A DNA stretch of 64,000 nucleotides. Origin: Variovorax paradoxus (GTDB lineage: Bacteria; Pseudomonadota; Gammaproteobacteria; Burkholderiales; Burkholderiaceae_C). Every line of letters begins with the position of its first letter. The stretch's first letter is position 1. The position numbers and the translations under genes are program-made. The DNA is taken from NCBI RefSeq assembly GCF_022009635.1, contig NZ_CP091716.1:3797001-3861000 (forward strand), given 5' to 3'. The notes below the pieces were generated by a model. It was given only the letters and a program-made list of their open reading frames with translations. It did no database searches and had not been told where the DNA came from. Below, one piece after another: positions 29,947 through 39,459 of the stretch.

Positions 29947-30789
29947 TTAGCCTTCGTGCACCCTTGCGAAGCGCGCGAGCTTGGGCAAGCCGTTGGCGGT
30001 GGTGCCGTCGAAGCGGTACGTGACCCAGCTGCCGATGGGTGGCGGATTCTCGCGCTCGGCGTCGGTCAGGCCGGTGCCGAGCTTGAAGCGCTGGCCTTCG
30101 GGCGTTTCGACCAGCAGCGCGGCGAGCCGCGGGCCCCGGCGACTCTTGGTCATGATGTGCTCGACCACGCGGGCCTCGGCGTCGTCGTAGGGCTTGAACT
30201 TGAGCAGGTCGCTGTTGCGCTCGCCCCGGTAGAGCGAAGCGCCGCGATGCAGCATCAGGCCCTCGCCGCCCATCTTCACAGTCTTGTCGAGCAGGGCCTG
30301 AAGCTCGGCGTGCGTGGTCGCGCGTTCCTGTGGAACGGCGACGACCCACGGCGCGTCGGTGATCGGCAGCAGCTTGCGCAGCTTGGAGAGGCGCGTCGTG
30401 AAGTCGCCGCCCTGTGTGGGCAGGTCGAAGACCATGAAGTGCATCTCGCGCCACGCGATGTCGTTGGGTGTCTTGCTGCGCACCGTGGACACGGTACGCG
30501 CGAACCGGCCGCGCCCCACCCAGAGTTCGCCGTCCATCGGCTGCCTGGGCAGCGGCGCGGTGAACCACGCCGGGGCCGCGATGCGCTCGCCGCCGCGTGT
30601 CCAGAGCTGCTTGCCGTCCCAGTAGCCTCGCACGCCGTCGTATTTCTCGCTGACCCATTGGTCCTCGAGCGACATGCCGGGGCGGTAGACGTCCGCCAGC
30701 ATCAGCGACGGTGCGCCATCGCGTGCCGCCGCGGCATGGGCGACGGCCCAACCGAAGCCGGCGAGCAGAAGAGAACGGCGAGTCAGCAT
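29947..30789 (-). CDS. Exported minimal ATP-dependent DNA ligase (LigE-like)
   Basis: A 280-residue ligase with an N-terminal export signal (MLTRRSLLLAGFGWAVAHAAAA; a double Arg before the hydrophobic stretch hints at Tat). Nucleotidyltransferase motif I is KYDGVRG (Lys49 accepts AMP), with motif III in FMVFDLP, motif IV GGEGLMLHR and motif V LLKFKPYDD. A C-terminal OB domain (about 205-280) closes the minimal ligase, with no other domains. Lig E enzymes seal nicks in the periplasm and have been linked to uptake or extracellular DNA. It is convergent with the decarboxylase gene and downstream of fabI on the same strand. Confidence 0.88.
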   Translation of the reverse strand: MLTRRSLLLAGFGWAVAHAAAARDGAPSLMLADVYRPGMSLEDQWVSEKYDGVRGYWDGKQLWTRGGERIAAPAWFTAPLPRQPMDGELWVGRGRFARTVSTVRSKTPNDIAWREMHFMVFDLPTQGGDFTTRLSKLRKLLPITDAPWVVAVPQERATTHAELQALLDKTVKMGGEGLMLHRGASLYRGERNSDLLKFKPYDDAEARVVEHIMTKSRRGPRLAALLVETPEGQRFKLGTGLTDAERENPPPIGSWVTYRFDGTTANGLPKLARFARVHEG

Positions 30790-30851
30790 GATGCTATTGA
30801 ATACGTAGCGAGAATCGGCCGGCTGGCGACCGGTTCAAAGCTGAAGGGGCG

Positions 30852-31634
30852 TTACTCCGCCATGCCCCCGACGACGTTGCTGAAGCCGCCGTCGACATAG
30901 GTGATCTCCGCCGTCACGCCGCTGGCCAGGTCGCTCAGCAGGAAGGCGGCCACGTTGCCGACTTCTTCGATCGTCACGTTGCGGCGGATCGGCGAGGCGT
31001 CGGCCACGGCCGCGAGCATCTTGCCGAAGCCCTTGATGCCGCTGGCCGCCAGCGTCTTGATCGGGCCGGCGCTGATGCCGTTGACCCGCATGCCCTTCGG
31101 GCCGAGCGAGGCGGCCGTGTAGCGCACCGAGGCCTCGAGCGAGGCCTTGGCAAGGCCCATGGTGTTGTAGTTGGGCAGTGCGCGCTCGGCGCCCAGGTAG
31201 GTCAGCGTGAGCAGGGCCGACTTGTCGTTGAGGTAGGGCAGGGCCGACTTGGCCATGGCCGGGAAGCTGTAGGCACTGATGTCGTGCGCGATCTTGAAGC
31301 CTTCGCGCGAGAGCCCGTCGAGGAAGTCGCCGGCGATGGACTCGCGCGGCGCGAAGCCGATGCTGTGCACGAAGCCGTCGAACTTGGGCCAGGTCTGCGC
31401 CAGATCGGCGAAGAGCTTGTCGATTTGCGCGTCGTCGCCCACATCGCAGTCGAAAATGAGCTTCGAGCCGAAGTCTGCGGCATATTCGGTGATACGGTCC
31501 TTGAATCGCTCGCCGACGTAGCTGAAGGCGAGCTCCGCGCCCTGTTCATGACAGGCCTTGGCAATGCCATAAGCAATGGAGCGATTGCTCAATACACCAG
31601 TGATCAGCAGTTTCTTGCCGGAAAGAAAGCCCAT
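30852..31634 (-). CDS. fabI: Enoyl-[acyl-carrier-protein] reductase (NADH), FabI
   Basis: Last reductive step of each fatty-acid elongation cycle. The 260-residue SDR protein starts [27 protein letters not shown], with the FabI glycine pattern that replaces the usual TGxxxGIG. Later motifs are SIGFAPRE and the catalytic [17 protein letters not shown] (Tyr, Met, Lys in the Y-x6-K arrangement), the classical triclosan-sensitive type. The longer frame to 31775 is not supported because ATG 31634 fits the family N-terminus. It is divergent from yejA, with 37 bases between start codons. Confidence 0.97.
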   Translation of the reverse strand: MGFLSGKKLLITGVLSNRSIAYGIAKACHEQGAELAFSYVGERFKDRITEYAADFGSKLIFDCDVGDDAQIDKLFADLAQTWPKFDGFVHSIGFAPRESIAGDFLDGLSREGFKIAHDISAYSFPAMAKSALPYLNDKSALLTLTYLGAERALPNYNTMGLAKASLEASVRYTAASLGPKGMRVNGISAGPIKTLAASGIKGFGKMLAAVADASPIRRNVTIEEVGNVAAFLLSDLASGVTAEITYVDGGFSNVVGGMAE

Positions 31635-31671
31635 GAAGTTGCCTCGTGAAAATCTTGGGCAGAATTCTCGC

Positions 31672-33486
31672 ATGCGGTTTCTCTGGGCCTGGTCGTTGAT
31701 GGTGTGTGCGGTTCCCGCGTGGGCCGCGCATGGATATGCACTCTGGGACGACCTGAAATACGGCCCCGATTTCAAGGCCTTCGACTACGTCGACCCGGCC
31801 GCGCCCAAGGGCGGCGAGCTGCGGCTGGTAAGCAACCTGCGCGTTTCCACCTTCGACAAGTACAACCCGTTCACCATCAAGGGCTCCGCGCCGGCCTACC
31901 TCGACAGCCTGCTGTTCGACACGCTGCTGACCGGCTCGATGGACGAAACCGCCTCCGGTTACGGACTGCTGGCCGAAGACGTCACCGTGGCGCCCGACCG
32001 CCGCAGCGTGACCTTCCGCCTGCGTCCCGAGGCCAGGTTCCACAACGGCATGCCGGTCGAGGCGGCCGATGTGAAGCACAGCTACGACACGCTGATCGGC
32101 CCCTACACCTCGCCGGGCTACAAGACCCTGCTGCAGGAAGTCGACGGCGCCGACGTGATCGACGCGCGCACCATCCGCTTTCGCTTCAAGACGCCGAACC
32201 GCGAACTGCCGCTGATCGTCGGCAGCCTGCCGATCTTCAGCCGCGCATGGGGCGTGGAGAACGGCAAGGCCAAGCCTTTCGACCAGGTGGTGATGGACAT
32301 TCCCATCGGCAGCGGCGCATACAAGATCGGCCCAGTGCGTTTCGGCAAGGACATCACCTACGTGCGCGACCCCGGCTACTGGGCGCGCGATCTTCCCGTG
32401 AACCGCGGCTCGCACAACTTCGACCGCATCACCGTGAAGATCTACAAGGACAACACGGCCCGGCTCGAGGCGCTGAAGGCCGGCGAGTTCGACATGATGA
32501 GCTTCTACTCGGCTGGCGACTGGGCGCGGCGGGTCAACGGCAAGCGCTTCAACACCGGGGAGCTGGTCAAGCGCGAGTTCCAGCACAAGAAGCCCGCGGG
32601 CTTCCAGAGCTTCGTGCTCAACAGCCGCCGCGACAAGCTGAAGGATCCGCGCGTGCGCGAGGCGCTGGGCCTGGCGCTCGACTACGAATGGATGAACCGC
32701 CAGATGTTCTACGGCGGCTATCCGCGCGTGACCGACCTGTTCGGCAACACCGACTGCGAAGCCAAGGGCCTGCCGTCGCCCGAAGAAAAAGCCTTGCTCG
32801 AACCCTGGCGCGGCAAGATTCCCGACGCGAGCTTCGGGCCGATGTATACGCCTCCCACCACCGAGGGCGAGGGCCATTCGCTGCGCAACAACCTGCGCCG
32901 CGCGCGGGACCTGTTGAAGGAAGCCGGCTGGGAGTACCGCGACGGCGCGCTGCGCAACGCCAAGGGCGAGCGCATGACGCTCGAGTACCTCGACAGCAAG
33001 GAGGGCGGCGTGCGCACCGTTTCTCCGTGGGTCCGCAACCTCGAGAAACTCGGCATCACGCTGAACTTCGCGACCGTCGATTTCGCGCTCTACCAGGAGC
33101 GGCTCGACCGCTTCGACTTCGACATCACCACCATCAACTTTCCCGGCACCAACAACCCGGGCCAGTCGCTGCTCGAAATCTTCGGCAGCAAGGCGGCCAA
33201 GACGGAGAGTTCCGGCAACTACATGGGCGTTTCCACCCCGGCTATCGATGCGCTGCTCAAGGACATCGTCGACGCCGACACCAAGGCGGAACTGATGCCC
33301 GCATGCCGCGCGCTGGACCGCGTCATCATGCACAGCCACTACCTGATTCCCCAGTGGACGCTGACCTCGCACCGCATCGTCTACGACGATTGGCGCCTGT
33401 CGTTCAAGTCCCCGATGCCCCCGTATGCCGGTGGTGAAGACTGGGTCATGGGCACCTGGTGGGCCAAGCAGCCGCCGAAGCAATAA
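31672..33486 (+). CDS. yejA: Extracellular solute-binding protein of a YejABEF-type peptide ABC transporter
   Basis: A family 5 periplasmic binding protein of 604 residues. ATG 31672 gives a clean signal peptide ([21 protein letters not shown]) with AWA as the cleavage site; the longer frame to 31576 would bury it. The mature part starts [31 protein letters not shown], typical of YejA, and contains [33 protein letters not shown]. YejA-type proteins bind oligopeptides, and microcin C in E. coli. It is the first gene of yejA-yejB-yejE-yejF. Its promoter must lie within or near the start of the divergent fabI. Confidence 0.93.
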   Translation: MRFLWAWSLMVCAVPAWAAHGYALWDDLKYGPDFKAFDYVDPAAPKGGELRLVSNLRVSTFDKYNPFTIKGSAPAYLDSLLFDTLLTGSMDETASGYGLLAEDVTVAPDRRSVTFRLRPEARFHNGMPVEAADVKHSYDTLIGPYTSPGYKTLLQEVDGADVIDARTIRFRFKTPNRELPLIVGSLPIFSRAWGVENGKAKPFDQVVMDIPIGSGAYKIGPVRFGKDITYVRDPGYWARDLPVNRGSHNFDRITVKIYKDNTARLEALKAGEFDMMSFYSAGDWARRVNGKRFNTGELVKREFQHKKPAGFQSFVLNSRRDKLKDPRVREALGLALDYEWMNRQMFYGGYPRVTDLFGNTDCEAKGLPSPEEKALLEPWRGKIPDASFGPMYTPPTTEGEGHSLRNNLRRARDLLKEAGWEYRDGALRNAKGERMTLEYLDSKEGGVRTVSPWVRNLEKLGITLNFATVDFALYQERLDRFDFDITTINFPGTNNPGQSLLEIFGSKAAKTESSGNYMGVSTPAIDALLKDIVDADTKAELMPACRALDRVIMHSHYLIPQWTLTSHRIVYDDWRLSFKSPMPPYAGGEDWVMGTWWAKQPPKQ

Positions 33487-33513
33487 AAGAAATAAAAGAG
33501 AAGGAAACAGCCA

Positions 33514-34554
33514 GTGCTCTCTTATGTCCTCAAGCGATTGCTGTTGTTCATTCCGACATTGCTCGGCGTTCTGCTCGTCACTTTTCTCGTCATTCAATTC
33601 GTGCCCGGCGGCCCGGTCGAGCAGTACCTGGCCGAGGCCAAGACGGCGGGCCGCGGCGGCGGAGGTGGCGGTTTCGAATCGGGCGGCGGCAGCTACCGGG
33701 GCAACCAGGGGGTGGACCCCAAGCGCCTGGAGCAGATCAAGGCCCTCTACGGCTTCGACAAACCGCCGCACGAGCGCCTTTGGCAGATGCTCGGGCAGTT
33801 CGCGCGCTTCGACCTCGGCAAGAGCTTCTTCCAGAACAAGGATGTCTGGACGCTGATCCTCGAGAAGCTGCCGGTGTCCATCAGCCTGGGTTTGTGGACT
33901 TTCTTCATCAGCTACGGAGTGGCCGTGCCCCTGGGCGTTGCCAAGGCGGTGAGGGCGGGCACGCGCTTCGACCTGATCAGCACGCTGATCGTGCTGATCG
34001 GCTATGCCATTCCGGGCTTCGTGCTGGGGGTGGCGCTGCTGGTGGTCTTCGGCGGGCAACTGCAGTGGTTTCCGCTGCGTGGGCTGACCTCCGCCAACTG
34101 GGACGACCTGAGCTGGGGCGCGCGCATCGTCGACTACCTGTGGCACATCACGCTGCCGGTGACGGCCATGGTGCTCGGCAGCTTCGCGGTGACGGCGATG
34201 CTCACCAAGAACGCATTTCTCGAGGAAATCCGCAAGCAGTACGTGCTGACCGCGCGGGCCAAGGGGCTGGGCGAGCGGCAGGTGCTGTGGAAGCACGTGT
34301 TCCGCAATGCGCTGATTCCGATCATCACGGGCCTGCCGTCGGCCTTCATCGGCGCCTTCTTCGCGGGCTCGCTGCTTATCGAGACCCTGTTCTCGCTCGA
34401 CGGGCTGGGTCTGCTGGGCTACGAGAGCGTGATCCGCCGCGACTATCCGGTGGTGCTGGGCACGCTGTACCTCTTCACGCTGATCGGCTTGGTGACGAAG
34501 CTGATTTCCGATCTCTGCTACGTATGGGTGGACCCGCGTGTCAAATTCGAATGA
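33514..34554 (+). CDS. yejB: Peptide ABC transporter permease YejB
   Basis: A 346-residue inner-membrane permease with about six helices. It starts GTG (MLSYVLKRLLLFIPTLLGVLLVTFLVIQFVPGGPVEQYL), the usual N-terminus of DppB/YejB permeases. A Gly-rich insert (RGGGGGGFESGGGSYRGN, about 47-65) lies in the first periplasmic loop, as in other YejB proteins. The BPD_transp_1 domain (about 140-340) contains the EAA loop VLTARAKGLGERQVLWKHVFRNALIPI, which contacts the ATPase. It begins 27 bases after yejA. A 147-base gap with a repeat-like element separates it from yejE. Confidence 0.93.
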   Translation: MLSYVLKRLLLFIPTLLGVLLVTFLVIQFVPGGPVEQYLAEAKTAGRGGGGGGFESGGGSYRGNQGVDPKRLEQIKALYGFDKPPHERLWQMLGQFARFDLGKSFFQNKDVWTLILEKLPVSISLGLWTFFISYGVAVPLGVAKAVRAGTRFDLISTLIVLIGYAIPGFVLGVALLVVFGGQLQWFPLRGLTSANWDDLSWGARIVDYLWHITLPVTAMVLGSFAVTAMLTKNAFLEEIRKQYVLTARAKGLGERQVLWKHVFRNALIPIITGLPSAFIGAFFAGSLLIETLFSLDGLGLLGYESVIRRDYPVVLGTLYLFTLIGLVTKLISDLCYVWVDPRVKFE

Positions 34555-34559
34555 ACACT

Positions 34560-34690
34560 GGCTCGCCCCCAGGCTGCGCGCACTTCGTGTCGCTTCGCCT
34601 TCCCCCTGCCGGGGGCAACACCTGCGGCCCGGCAAAGCCGGTTCCGCGGTGTTTCTGGAATGGGCTTTGCCGAATGCAGGCGCGGCGGGG
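34560..34690. repeat. Hairpin-rich intergenic repeat-like element between yejB and yejE
   Basis: CCCCC-TGCC-GGGGG (34602-34615) and CCGGC-AAA-GCCGG (34629-34641) are nested in a longer imperfect palindrome (about 34620-34650, ACCTGCGG against CCGCGGT). Similar GGGGGCAACACC...GGCCCGGC strings are, to my recollection, common between genes in Variovorax and relatives, suggesting a dispersed REP-like unit. It has no T run and is not a typical terminator. Confidence 0.55.
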
Positions 34691-34701
34691 TTGATGCACC
34701 C

Positions 34702-35742
34702 ATGGTGAGCGGCTCGACCCATATCTCGCCCGGCCGTCGCGCCTGGCTTCGTTTCAAGCGCAACCGGCTCGGCTTCTGGAGCCTGGTGATCTTCACCGTC
34801 ATGGTGGTGCTCAGCCTGTTCGCCGAGGTGCTGTCGACCGACAAGCCGCTGGTGTTGCGCTATGAAGGCCGTACCTATTTCCCGGTGCTGCGCGACTATT
34901 CTGAGAAAACCTTCGGCGGCGACTTCGAAACGCCGGCCGACTACCTCGACCCCTACATCCGCGACCGGATCACCCAGGGCGACAACTGGGCGATCTACGC
35001 GCCCAACCCCTACGGCCCGAAGACGCTCAACTACTTTGCCAAAGCGCCCAGCCCGGCTGCCCCGACGGCCGACAACATCTTCGGTACCGACGACCGCGGC
35101 CGCGACCTGCTGGCGCAACTGATCTACGGCTTTCGCGTGAGCGTGCTGTTCGGCCTGGCGCTCACGGCCATCGGCACGGTGCTGGGCGTGGCTGCCGGAG
35201 CGGTTCAGGGTTATTTCGCAGGCAAGGTCGACCTGGCGTTCCAGCGCTTCATCGAGATATGGAGTTCGATGCCGGAGCTCTACCTGCTGATCATCTTCAG
35301 CGCGATCTTCGCGCCGAGCGTGGCGCTGCTGCTCATCCTGCTGAGTTTGTTCGGCTGGATGGGGCTGGCCGACTACGTCCGCGCCGAGTTCCTGCGCAAC
35401 CGCCAGATGGACTACGTGCGCGCCGCGCGCGCCCTCGGCGTGAGCAACCTGCAGATCATGTGGCGCCACATCCTGCCGAACAGCATGGTGCCGGTCGTCA
35501 CCTTCCTGCCGTTTCGCATGAGCGCGGCCATCCTGGCGCTGACTTCTCTCGACTTCCTCGGTCTCGGGGTGCCTCCGGGCACGCCGTCGCTCGGCGAACT
35601 GCTGAGCCAGGGCAAGGCCAATATCGACGCGTGGTGGATTTCCATTTCCACCTTCGGCGTGCTGGTCGTCACGCTGATGCTGCTGACCTTCATGGGCGAC
35701 GCGCTGCGCGATGCGCTCGACCCGCGGAAGGCCGACAAGTGA
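34702..35742 (+). CDS. yejE: Peptide ABC transporter permease YejE
   Basis: A 346-residue second permease of the YejABEF importer. From ATG 34702 it reads MVSGSTHISPGRRAWLRFKRNRLGFWSLVIFTVMVVLSLFAEVL. The first helix is at about 25-45, followed by a periplasmic loop of about 90 residues, then the permease domain (about 135-335) with the EAA loop VRAARALGVSNLQIMWRHILPNSMVPVVTFLPF. GTG 34705 or ATG 34660 are alternative starts; no strong Shine-Dalgarno decides. The stop overlaps the yejF ATG by one base (TGATG), so the two are coupled. Confidence 0.92.
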   Translation: MVSGSTHISPGRRAWLRFKRNRLGFWSLVIFTVMVVLSLFAEVLSTDKPLVLRYEGRTYFPVLRDYSEKTFGGDFETPADYLDPYIRDRITQGDNWAIYAPNPYGPKTLNYFAKAPSPAAPTADNIFGTDDRGRDLLAQLIYGFRVSVLFGLALTAIGTVLGVAAGAVQGYFAGKVDLAFQRFIEIWSSMPELYLLIIFSAIFAPSVALLLILLSLFGWMGLADYVRAEFLRNRQMDYVRAARALGVSNLQIMWRHILPNSMVPVVTFLPFRMSAAILALTSLDFLGLGVPPGTPSLGELLSQGKANIDAWWISISTFGVLVVTLMLLTFMGDALRDALDPRKADK

Positions 35743-37382
35743 TGAGCGACAACAACAATAAAACCGGCCAACCCCTGATCGACGTGAAGGGCCTGCGCGT
35801 CGCGTTCGGCGGCAAGGAGGTGGTGCACGGCATCGACTTCCAGATTGCCGCCGGTGAAAAGCTGGCGTTGGTCGGCGAGTCGGGGTCGGGCAAGACGGTC
35901 ACCGCGCTCTCGCTGTTGCGGCTGGTGCAGAACGCCGACGTGACGGGCGAGGCCCGGCTTTACGGCGCGGAGCGCCAGCAGGCGCCGCGCGATCTGCTGT
36001 CGATTCCTGAGCGCGAACTGCGCGGCATCCGCGGCAAGGAGATCGCGATGATCTTCCAGGAGCCGATGACCGCGCTCAACGCGCTCTACAGCGTGGGCGA
36101 CCAGATCGCCGAGGTGCTGGAGTTGCATGAGGCCCTGTCGGCGCGCGCCGCACAGGCCGCCGCCGTGCAACTGCTGGCCGACACCGGCATTCCCGAACCG
36201 GCGCGGCGGGCGAGGGCGTTTCCCCACCAGCTTTCGGGCGGCCAGCGCCAGCGCGCGATGATCGCGATGGCGCTCGCCTGCAAGCCGCGCCTGCTGCTGG
36301 CGGACGAGCCGACGACGGCGCTCGATGTCACGGTGCGCGCGCAGATCCTGGATCTGCTGGCCGACCTGCAGCACAAGTACGGCATGGCCGTGCTGCTGAT
36401 CACACACGACCTGAACCTGGTGCGCCGCTTCGCGGACCGTGTGGTCGTCATGGAAAACGGCCATGTCGTCGAGCACGGCGCCGTGGCGCCGGTGTTCGAT
36501 GCGCCGCAGCACCCCTACACCCGCAAGCTGATCGACAGCCATCCGACGCGCGACGTCGCCGCCGTGCAGGCCAGTCCCGCTGCCGTGCCGGTGCTGGAGG
36601 CCAAGGCGCTGCGCGTGATCTATCCGGTGCCGAAGCCCGGCATCGGTGGCTGGTTCCGAAAGGGCGAGTTCGTGGCAGTGCAGGGCGCGGACTTCCGTAT
36701 CGTGCCGGGCGAGACGCTGGGAGTGGTCGGTGAATCGGGTTCGGGCAAGTCGACGCTTGCGCTGGCGGCACTGGGCCTGCTGAAGCATCAGGGCGCGCTG
36801 AAGATCGCCGGCAAGGACTGGGCGGTCGACCGTGCGTCCGACCTGGGGTTGCGACGGGTGATGCAGGTCGTGTTCCAGGACCCGTTCTCGTCGCTGTCGC
36901 CGCGCATGACGGTGGAGCAGATCGTGGGCGAGGGGCTAAGGGTGCATGCACCCGAACTCGGCGTCGAGGCGCGCCGCGCCCGCTCGCTCGCCGCGCTGGC
37001 CGACGTGGGGCTGACCGAATCGCAGTTTCCTTCGTTGCTCGACCGTTATCCGCATGAATTCTCGGGTGGACAGCGGCAGCGGCTGGCGATTGCGCGGGCG
37101 TTGATCGTCGATCCACAGCTGCTGGTGCTCGACGAGCCCACCAGTGCGCTCGACGTGACGATCCAGAAACAGGTGCTGGGCCTCCTGCAGAGACTGCAGC
37201 GCGAGCGGGGGCTGAGCTACCTGCTGATCACTCACGACGTGGAAGTGATCCGGGCCATGGCCCACCAGGTGATCGTGATGAAGGACGGCGCCATTCTCGA
37301 AACCGGGCCGGTCGAGCGCGTGCTCGGTGCGCCCGAGCATCCCTATACAAAAAAACTGGTGGCCGCGGCGCTGCTGGAATAA
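35742..37382 (+). CDS. yejF: Dual ATP-binding subunit of YejABEF peptide importer
   Basis: A 546-residue protein made of two ABC ATPase domains in tandem. Domain 1 (about 8-265) has Walker A GESGSGKT near 45-52, signature LSGGQRQR near 165 and DEPTTALD. Domain 2 (about 285-546) has GESGSGKS near 330, FSGGQRQR near 440 and DEPTSALD. Each ends in an oligopeptide-type regulatory tail ([26 protein letters not shown]). ATG 35742 ([20 protein letters not shown]) overlaps the yejE stop. The upstream open frame to 35259 is yejE shadow. Confidence 0.95.
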   Translation: MSDNNNKTGQPLIDVKGLRVAFGGKEVVHGIDFQIAAGEKLALVGESGSGKTVTALSLLRLVQNADVTGEARLYGAERQQAPRDLLSIPERELRGIRGKEIAMIFQEPMTALNALYSVGDQIAEVLELHEALSARAAQAAAVQLLADTGIPEPARRARAFPHQLSGGQRQRAMIAMALACKPRLLLADEPTTALDVTVRAQILDLLADLQHKYGMAVLLITHDLNLVRRFADRVVVMENGHVVEHGAVAPVFDAPQHPYTRKLIDSHPTRDVAAVQASPAAVPVLEAKALRVIYPVPKPGIGGWFRKGEFVAVQGADFRIVPGETLGVVGESGSGKSTLALAALGLLKHQGALKIAGKDWAVDRASDLGLRRVMQVVFQDPFSSLSPRMTVEQIVGEGLRVHAPELGVEARRARSLAALADVGLTESQFPSLLDRYPHEFSGGQRQRLAIARALIVDPQLLVLDEPTSALDVTIQKQVLGLLQRLQRERGLSYLLITHDVEVIRAMAHQVIVMKDGAILETGPVERVLGAPEHPYTKKLVAAALLE

Positions 37383-37398
37383 ACGGAGCAAGCAAGAA

Positions 37399-38595
37399 AT
37401 GTCGGAAACCGGACGCGACCGGCGCGATGCCTGGCGCGCGGCGCTGGCCTGCATGGTCACCCTCGCGGTGGCGATGGGCCTGGGGCGCTTTGCCTTCACG
37501 CCCATGCTGCCCATCATGCTTCACGAGGGAAAGCTGGAGCTGGCAGGTGGCGGGGTGCTGGCGTCGCTCAACTACCTGGGCTATTTCCTCGGGGCCGTGA
37601 GTTGCGCCGCCATCGGCGTCAAGGCGTCGACCATGGTGCGCGGCGGGCTGGTCGCCACGGCTGTGTTGCTGATCGGCATGGGGCTGCTGCACAGCTTTAC
37701 CGGTTGGGGTGTGCTGCGCTGGGCGGCGGGCGTGATGAGCGCGTGGGTTTTCGTCTTCGCGTCAGGCTGGGGATTGCGACGGCTGGCCGAGACCAACGCG
37801 CCGACGCTGGGCGGTGTGATCTACACCGGCCCCGGCATCGGGATCGCGATGACCGGCTTGCTGGGCGGCGCGCTGGGGCGCTGGGGCTCCGAGGCAGGCT
37901 GGATCGGGCTGGGGCTGCTGGCTTTCGTGCTGATCGCGGTGATCTGGCGGGTTTTTGACGACGGCCAGTCGGCGGCGGCCAAGAGCGGCGCGCCGGTCGC
38001 CGTCGCTTCGGGCGCCGCGGCGACTGGGGCCGACCGCAACGACGCGATTTGGCTGGTGTCGCTCTACGGGCTGGCGGGCTTCGGTTACATCATTACGGCC
38101 ACTTTTCTTCCGGTGATCGCGCGGCAGGCGTTGCCGGAGTCGTCGTGGCCCGACTATTTCTGGCCGCTTTTCGGGCTGGCCATCATTCCGGGCGCCCTGA
38201 TCGGTGCCCGCGCGCCGACGCATTGGGACAACCGGCTGCTGCTGGCGGTGGCCTATGCGCTTCAGGCGCTGGGGGTGGTGCTGTCGGTGGCGTGGCCGAC
38301 GATTGTCGGGTTCGCGTTCGGGAGCCTGTTGCTGGGCATGCCGTTCACCGCCATCACGCTTTTCGCGGTGCGGGAGGCGCGGCGCCTGCGCGGCAACGCG
38401 GCGGCCGGACTGATCGGCTATGCCACGGCCTCGTACGGGGTGGGGCAGATCGTCGGCCCGCTCTTTGCGGCACCTCTGGCGCAGCGCACCGGATCTTTTC
38501 AGCTGCCTTTGCTGGTCGCGGCGGCTGCTTTGGCGCTCGGATCGGTCTTATTTGCTCTGGTCTGGTCCAAATCTCGCCGTCTGATAGCTGTTTGA
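37399..38595 (+). CDS. YbfB/YjiJ-family MFS transporter
   Basis: A 398-residue major facilitator with about 12 membrane helices. The N-terminus AWRAALACMVTLAVAMGLGRFAFTPMLPIML contains the GRFAFTPMLP phrase typical of YbfB/YjiJ proteins. A long cytoplasmic loop (about 190-215, Ala/Gly/Ser-rich) separates the halves. The substrate is unknown. It starts 17 bases after yejF with GGAG upstream, so it may be the last gene of the yej transcript. The next feature downstream is the promoter/terminator region of the rimP operon. Confidence 0.85.
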   Translation: MSETGRDRRDAWRAALACMVTLAVAMGLGRFAFTPMLPIMLHEGKLELAGGGVLASLNYLGYFLGAVSCAAIGVKASTMVRGGLVATAVLLIGMGLLHSFTGWGVLRWAAGVMSAWVFVFASGWGLRRLAETNAPTLGGVIYTGPGIGIAMTGLLGGALGRWGSEAGWIGLGLLAFVLIAVIWRVFDDGQSAAAKSGAPVAVASGAAATGADRNDAIWLVSLYGLAGFGYIITATFLPVIARQALPESSWPDYFWPLFGLAIIPGALIGARAPTHWDNRLLLAVAYALQALGVVLSVAWPTIVGFAFGSLLLGMPFTAITLFAVREARRLRGNAAAGLIGYATASYGVGQIVGPLFAAPLAQRTGSFQLPLLVAAAALALGSVLFALVWSKSRRLIAV

Positions 38596-38607
38596 GCAGT
38601 CGAGGCC

Positions 38608-38636
38608 CTTCATTTATCACGTGAATAGCATATAAT
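38608..38636 (+). promoter_or_regulatory. Candidate promoter for the rimP-nusA operon
   Basis: A consensus TATAAT lies at 38631-38636. The best 17-base-spaced -35 is only CTTCAT (38608-38613), so an activator or strong -10 dependence is likely. The predicted start near 38643 is just upstream of an intrinsic terminator. Confidence 0.55.
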
Positions 38637-38651
38637 TCGAGGCTCACGACC

Positions 38652-38683
38652 AAACGGGCGGGTACCAACCGCCCGTTTTTTTT
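38652..38683 (+). terminator. Intrinsic terminator or attenuator ahead of rimP
   Basis: ACGGGCGG (38654-38661) pairs with CCGCCCGT (38669-38676), with AA/TT extensions, followed by TTTTTTT. It may end the upstream MFS transcript, or act as a leader terminator for the TATAAT promoter lying about 20 bases before it. Confidence 0.85.
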
Positions 38684-38784
38684 GGTCTATGCATTCTGGA
38701 GCTTTGAGGCTTTATTCATGCAGGTGGCACCCAAGGCGGGCGGGTGACACGGAAACCGATTCTTAAAAAGGCATTTTCGAACAC
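38684..38784 (+). other. rimP leader with a hairpin and two possible tiny ORFs
   Basis: About 100 bases before rimP. GTGGCACCC (38724-38732) can pair with GGGTGACAC (38742-38750) with one mismatch. A 9-codon ORF (38718-38747, MQVAPKAGG) preceded by GAGG and a 25-codon ORF (38689-38766) overlap here. Neither has independent support as a peptide. Confidence 0.3.
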
Positions 38785-39444
38785 GTGGCATTGCAGCAAA
38801 TAGTGGAACAAACCGTAGCCGGTCTGGGCTACGACCTGGTAGAGATCGAGCGCTCCGCCGGGGGATTGCTGCGCGTGACGATTGATTTGCCCTGGACGGC
38901 CCCCACCTCCGAAGCTGTGGCTGCCGGCTTGCCCGAGCCCTTCGTGACAGTGGAAGACTGCGAGAAGGTGACCCGCCAGCTGCAGTTCGCGCTGGAGGTC
39001 GATGGTGTCGATTACAAGCGGCTCGAGGTGTCCTCGCCGGGTATCGACCGTCCGCTGCGCAATGAGCAGGATTTTGAGCGTTTCGTGGGCGAGGTGATCG
39101 ACATCACGCTCAAGGCCCCCATGGGCGCCGCCGCGGCGGGCCAGGTGTCGGCCAACCGCAAGAAGTTTCGCGGCACGCTGGAGCGTGCCGCAGCGCCCGA
39201 AGGGGCCGAGGGGGCTGACGCAGCCCCGGGCGGCTGGCAAATCGTCTGGAGCGATGCGCCGGAGCCCAAGCCGGGTCAAAAAGTGAGCAAGAAGCGCGCG
39301 CCTGCACCGTTGCATGCGCTGGGCTTCGTGCTGGACGAGCTGCGCGAGGCGCGGCTCGCGCCAATTGTGGATTTCAAGGGCCGCAAGGCCAAAACCCAAC
39401 CGGGTTTTTCGGATATTGACGACGGAACGCAAGTTCCGGAATGA
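38785..39444 (+). CDS. rimP: Ribosome maturation factor RimP
   Basis: Assists 30S subunit maturation. The 219-residue protein starts GTG (MALQQIVEQTVAGLGYDLVEIERSAGGLLRVTID), the usual RimP N-terminus, and has the family phrases TVEDCEKVTRQLQFALEV and YKRLEVSSPGIDRPLRNEQDFERFVG. It is longer than E. coli RimP (about 150) because of an Ala/Gly/Pro-rich insert (about 110-175) and a C-terminal tail after IVDFKGRK. It is the first gene of the rimP-nusA-infB-rbfA-truB-typA cluster. Confidence 0.94.
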   Translation: MALQQIVEQTVAGLGYDLVEIERSAGGLLRVTIDLPWTAPTSEAVAAGLPEPFVTVEDCEKVTRQLQFALEVDGVDYKRLEVSSPGIDRPLRNEQDFERFVGEVIDITLKAPMGAAAAGQVSANRKKFRGTLERAAAPEGAEGADAAPGGWQIVWSDAPEPKPGQKVSKKRAPAPLHALGFVLDELREARLAPIVDFKGRKAKTQPGFSDIDDGTQVPE

Positions 39445-39459
39445 CAGAGGAGTGGTGGC

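Noticed and set aside
31546..35469. Very long minus-strand open frame (1307 codons) opposite yejA, yejB and yejE
   Set aside because: It is antisense to well-supported transporter genes, is rich in Arg/His/Ala/Gln as expected from reversed high-GC codons, and has no domains.
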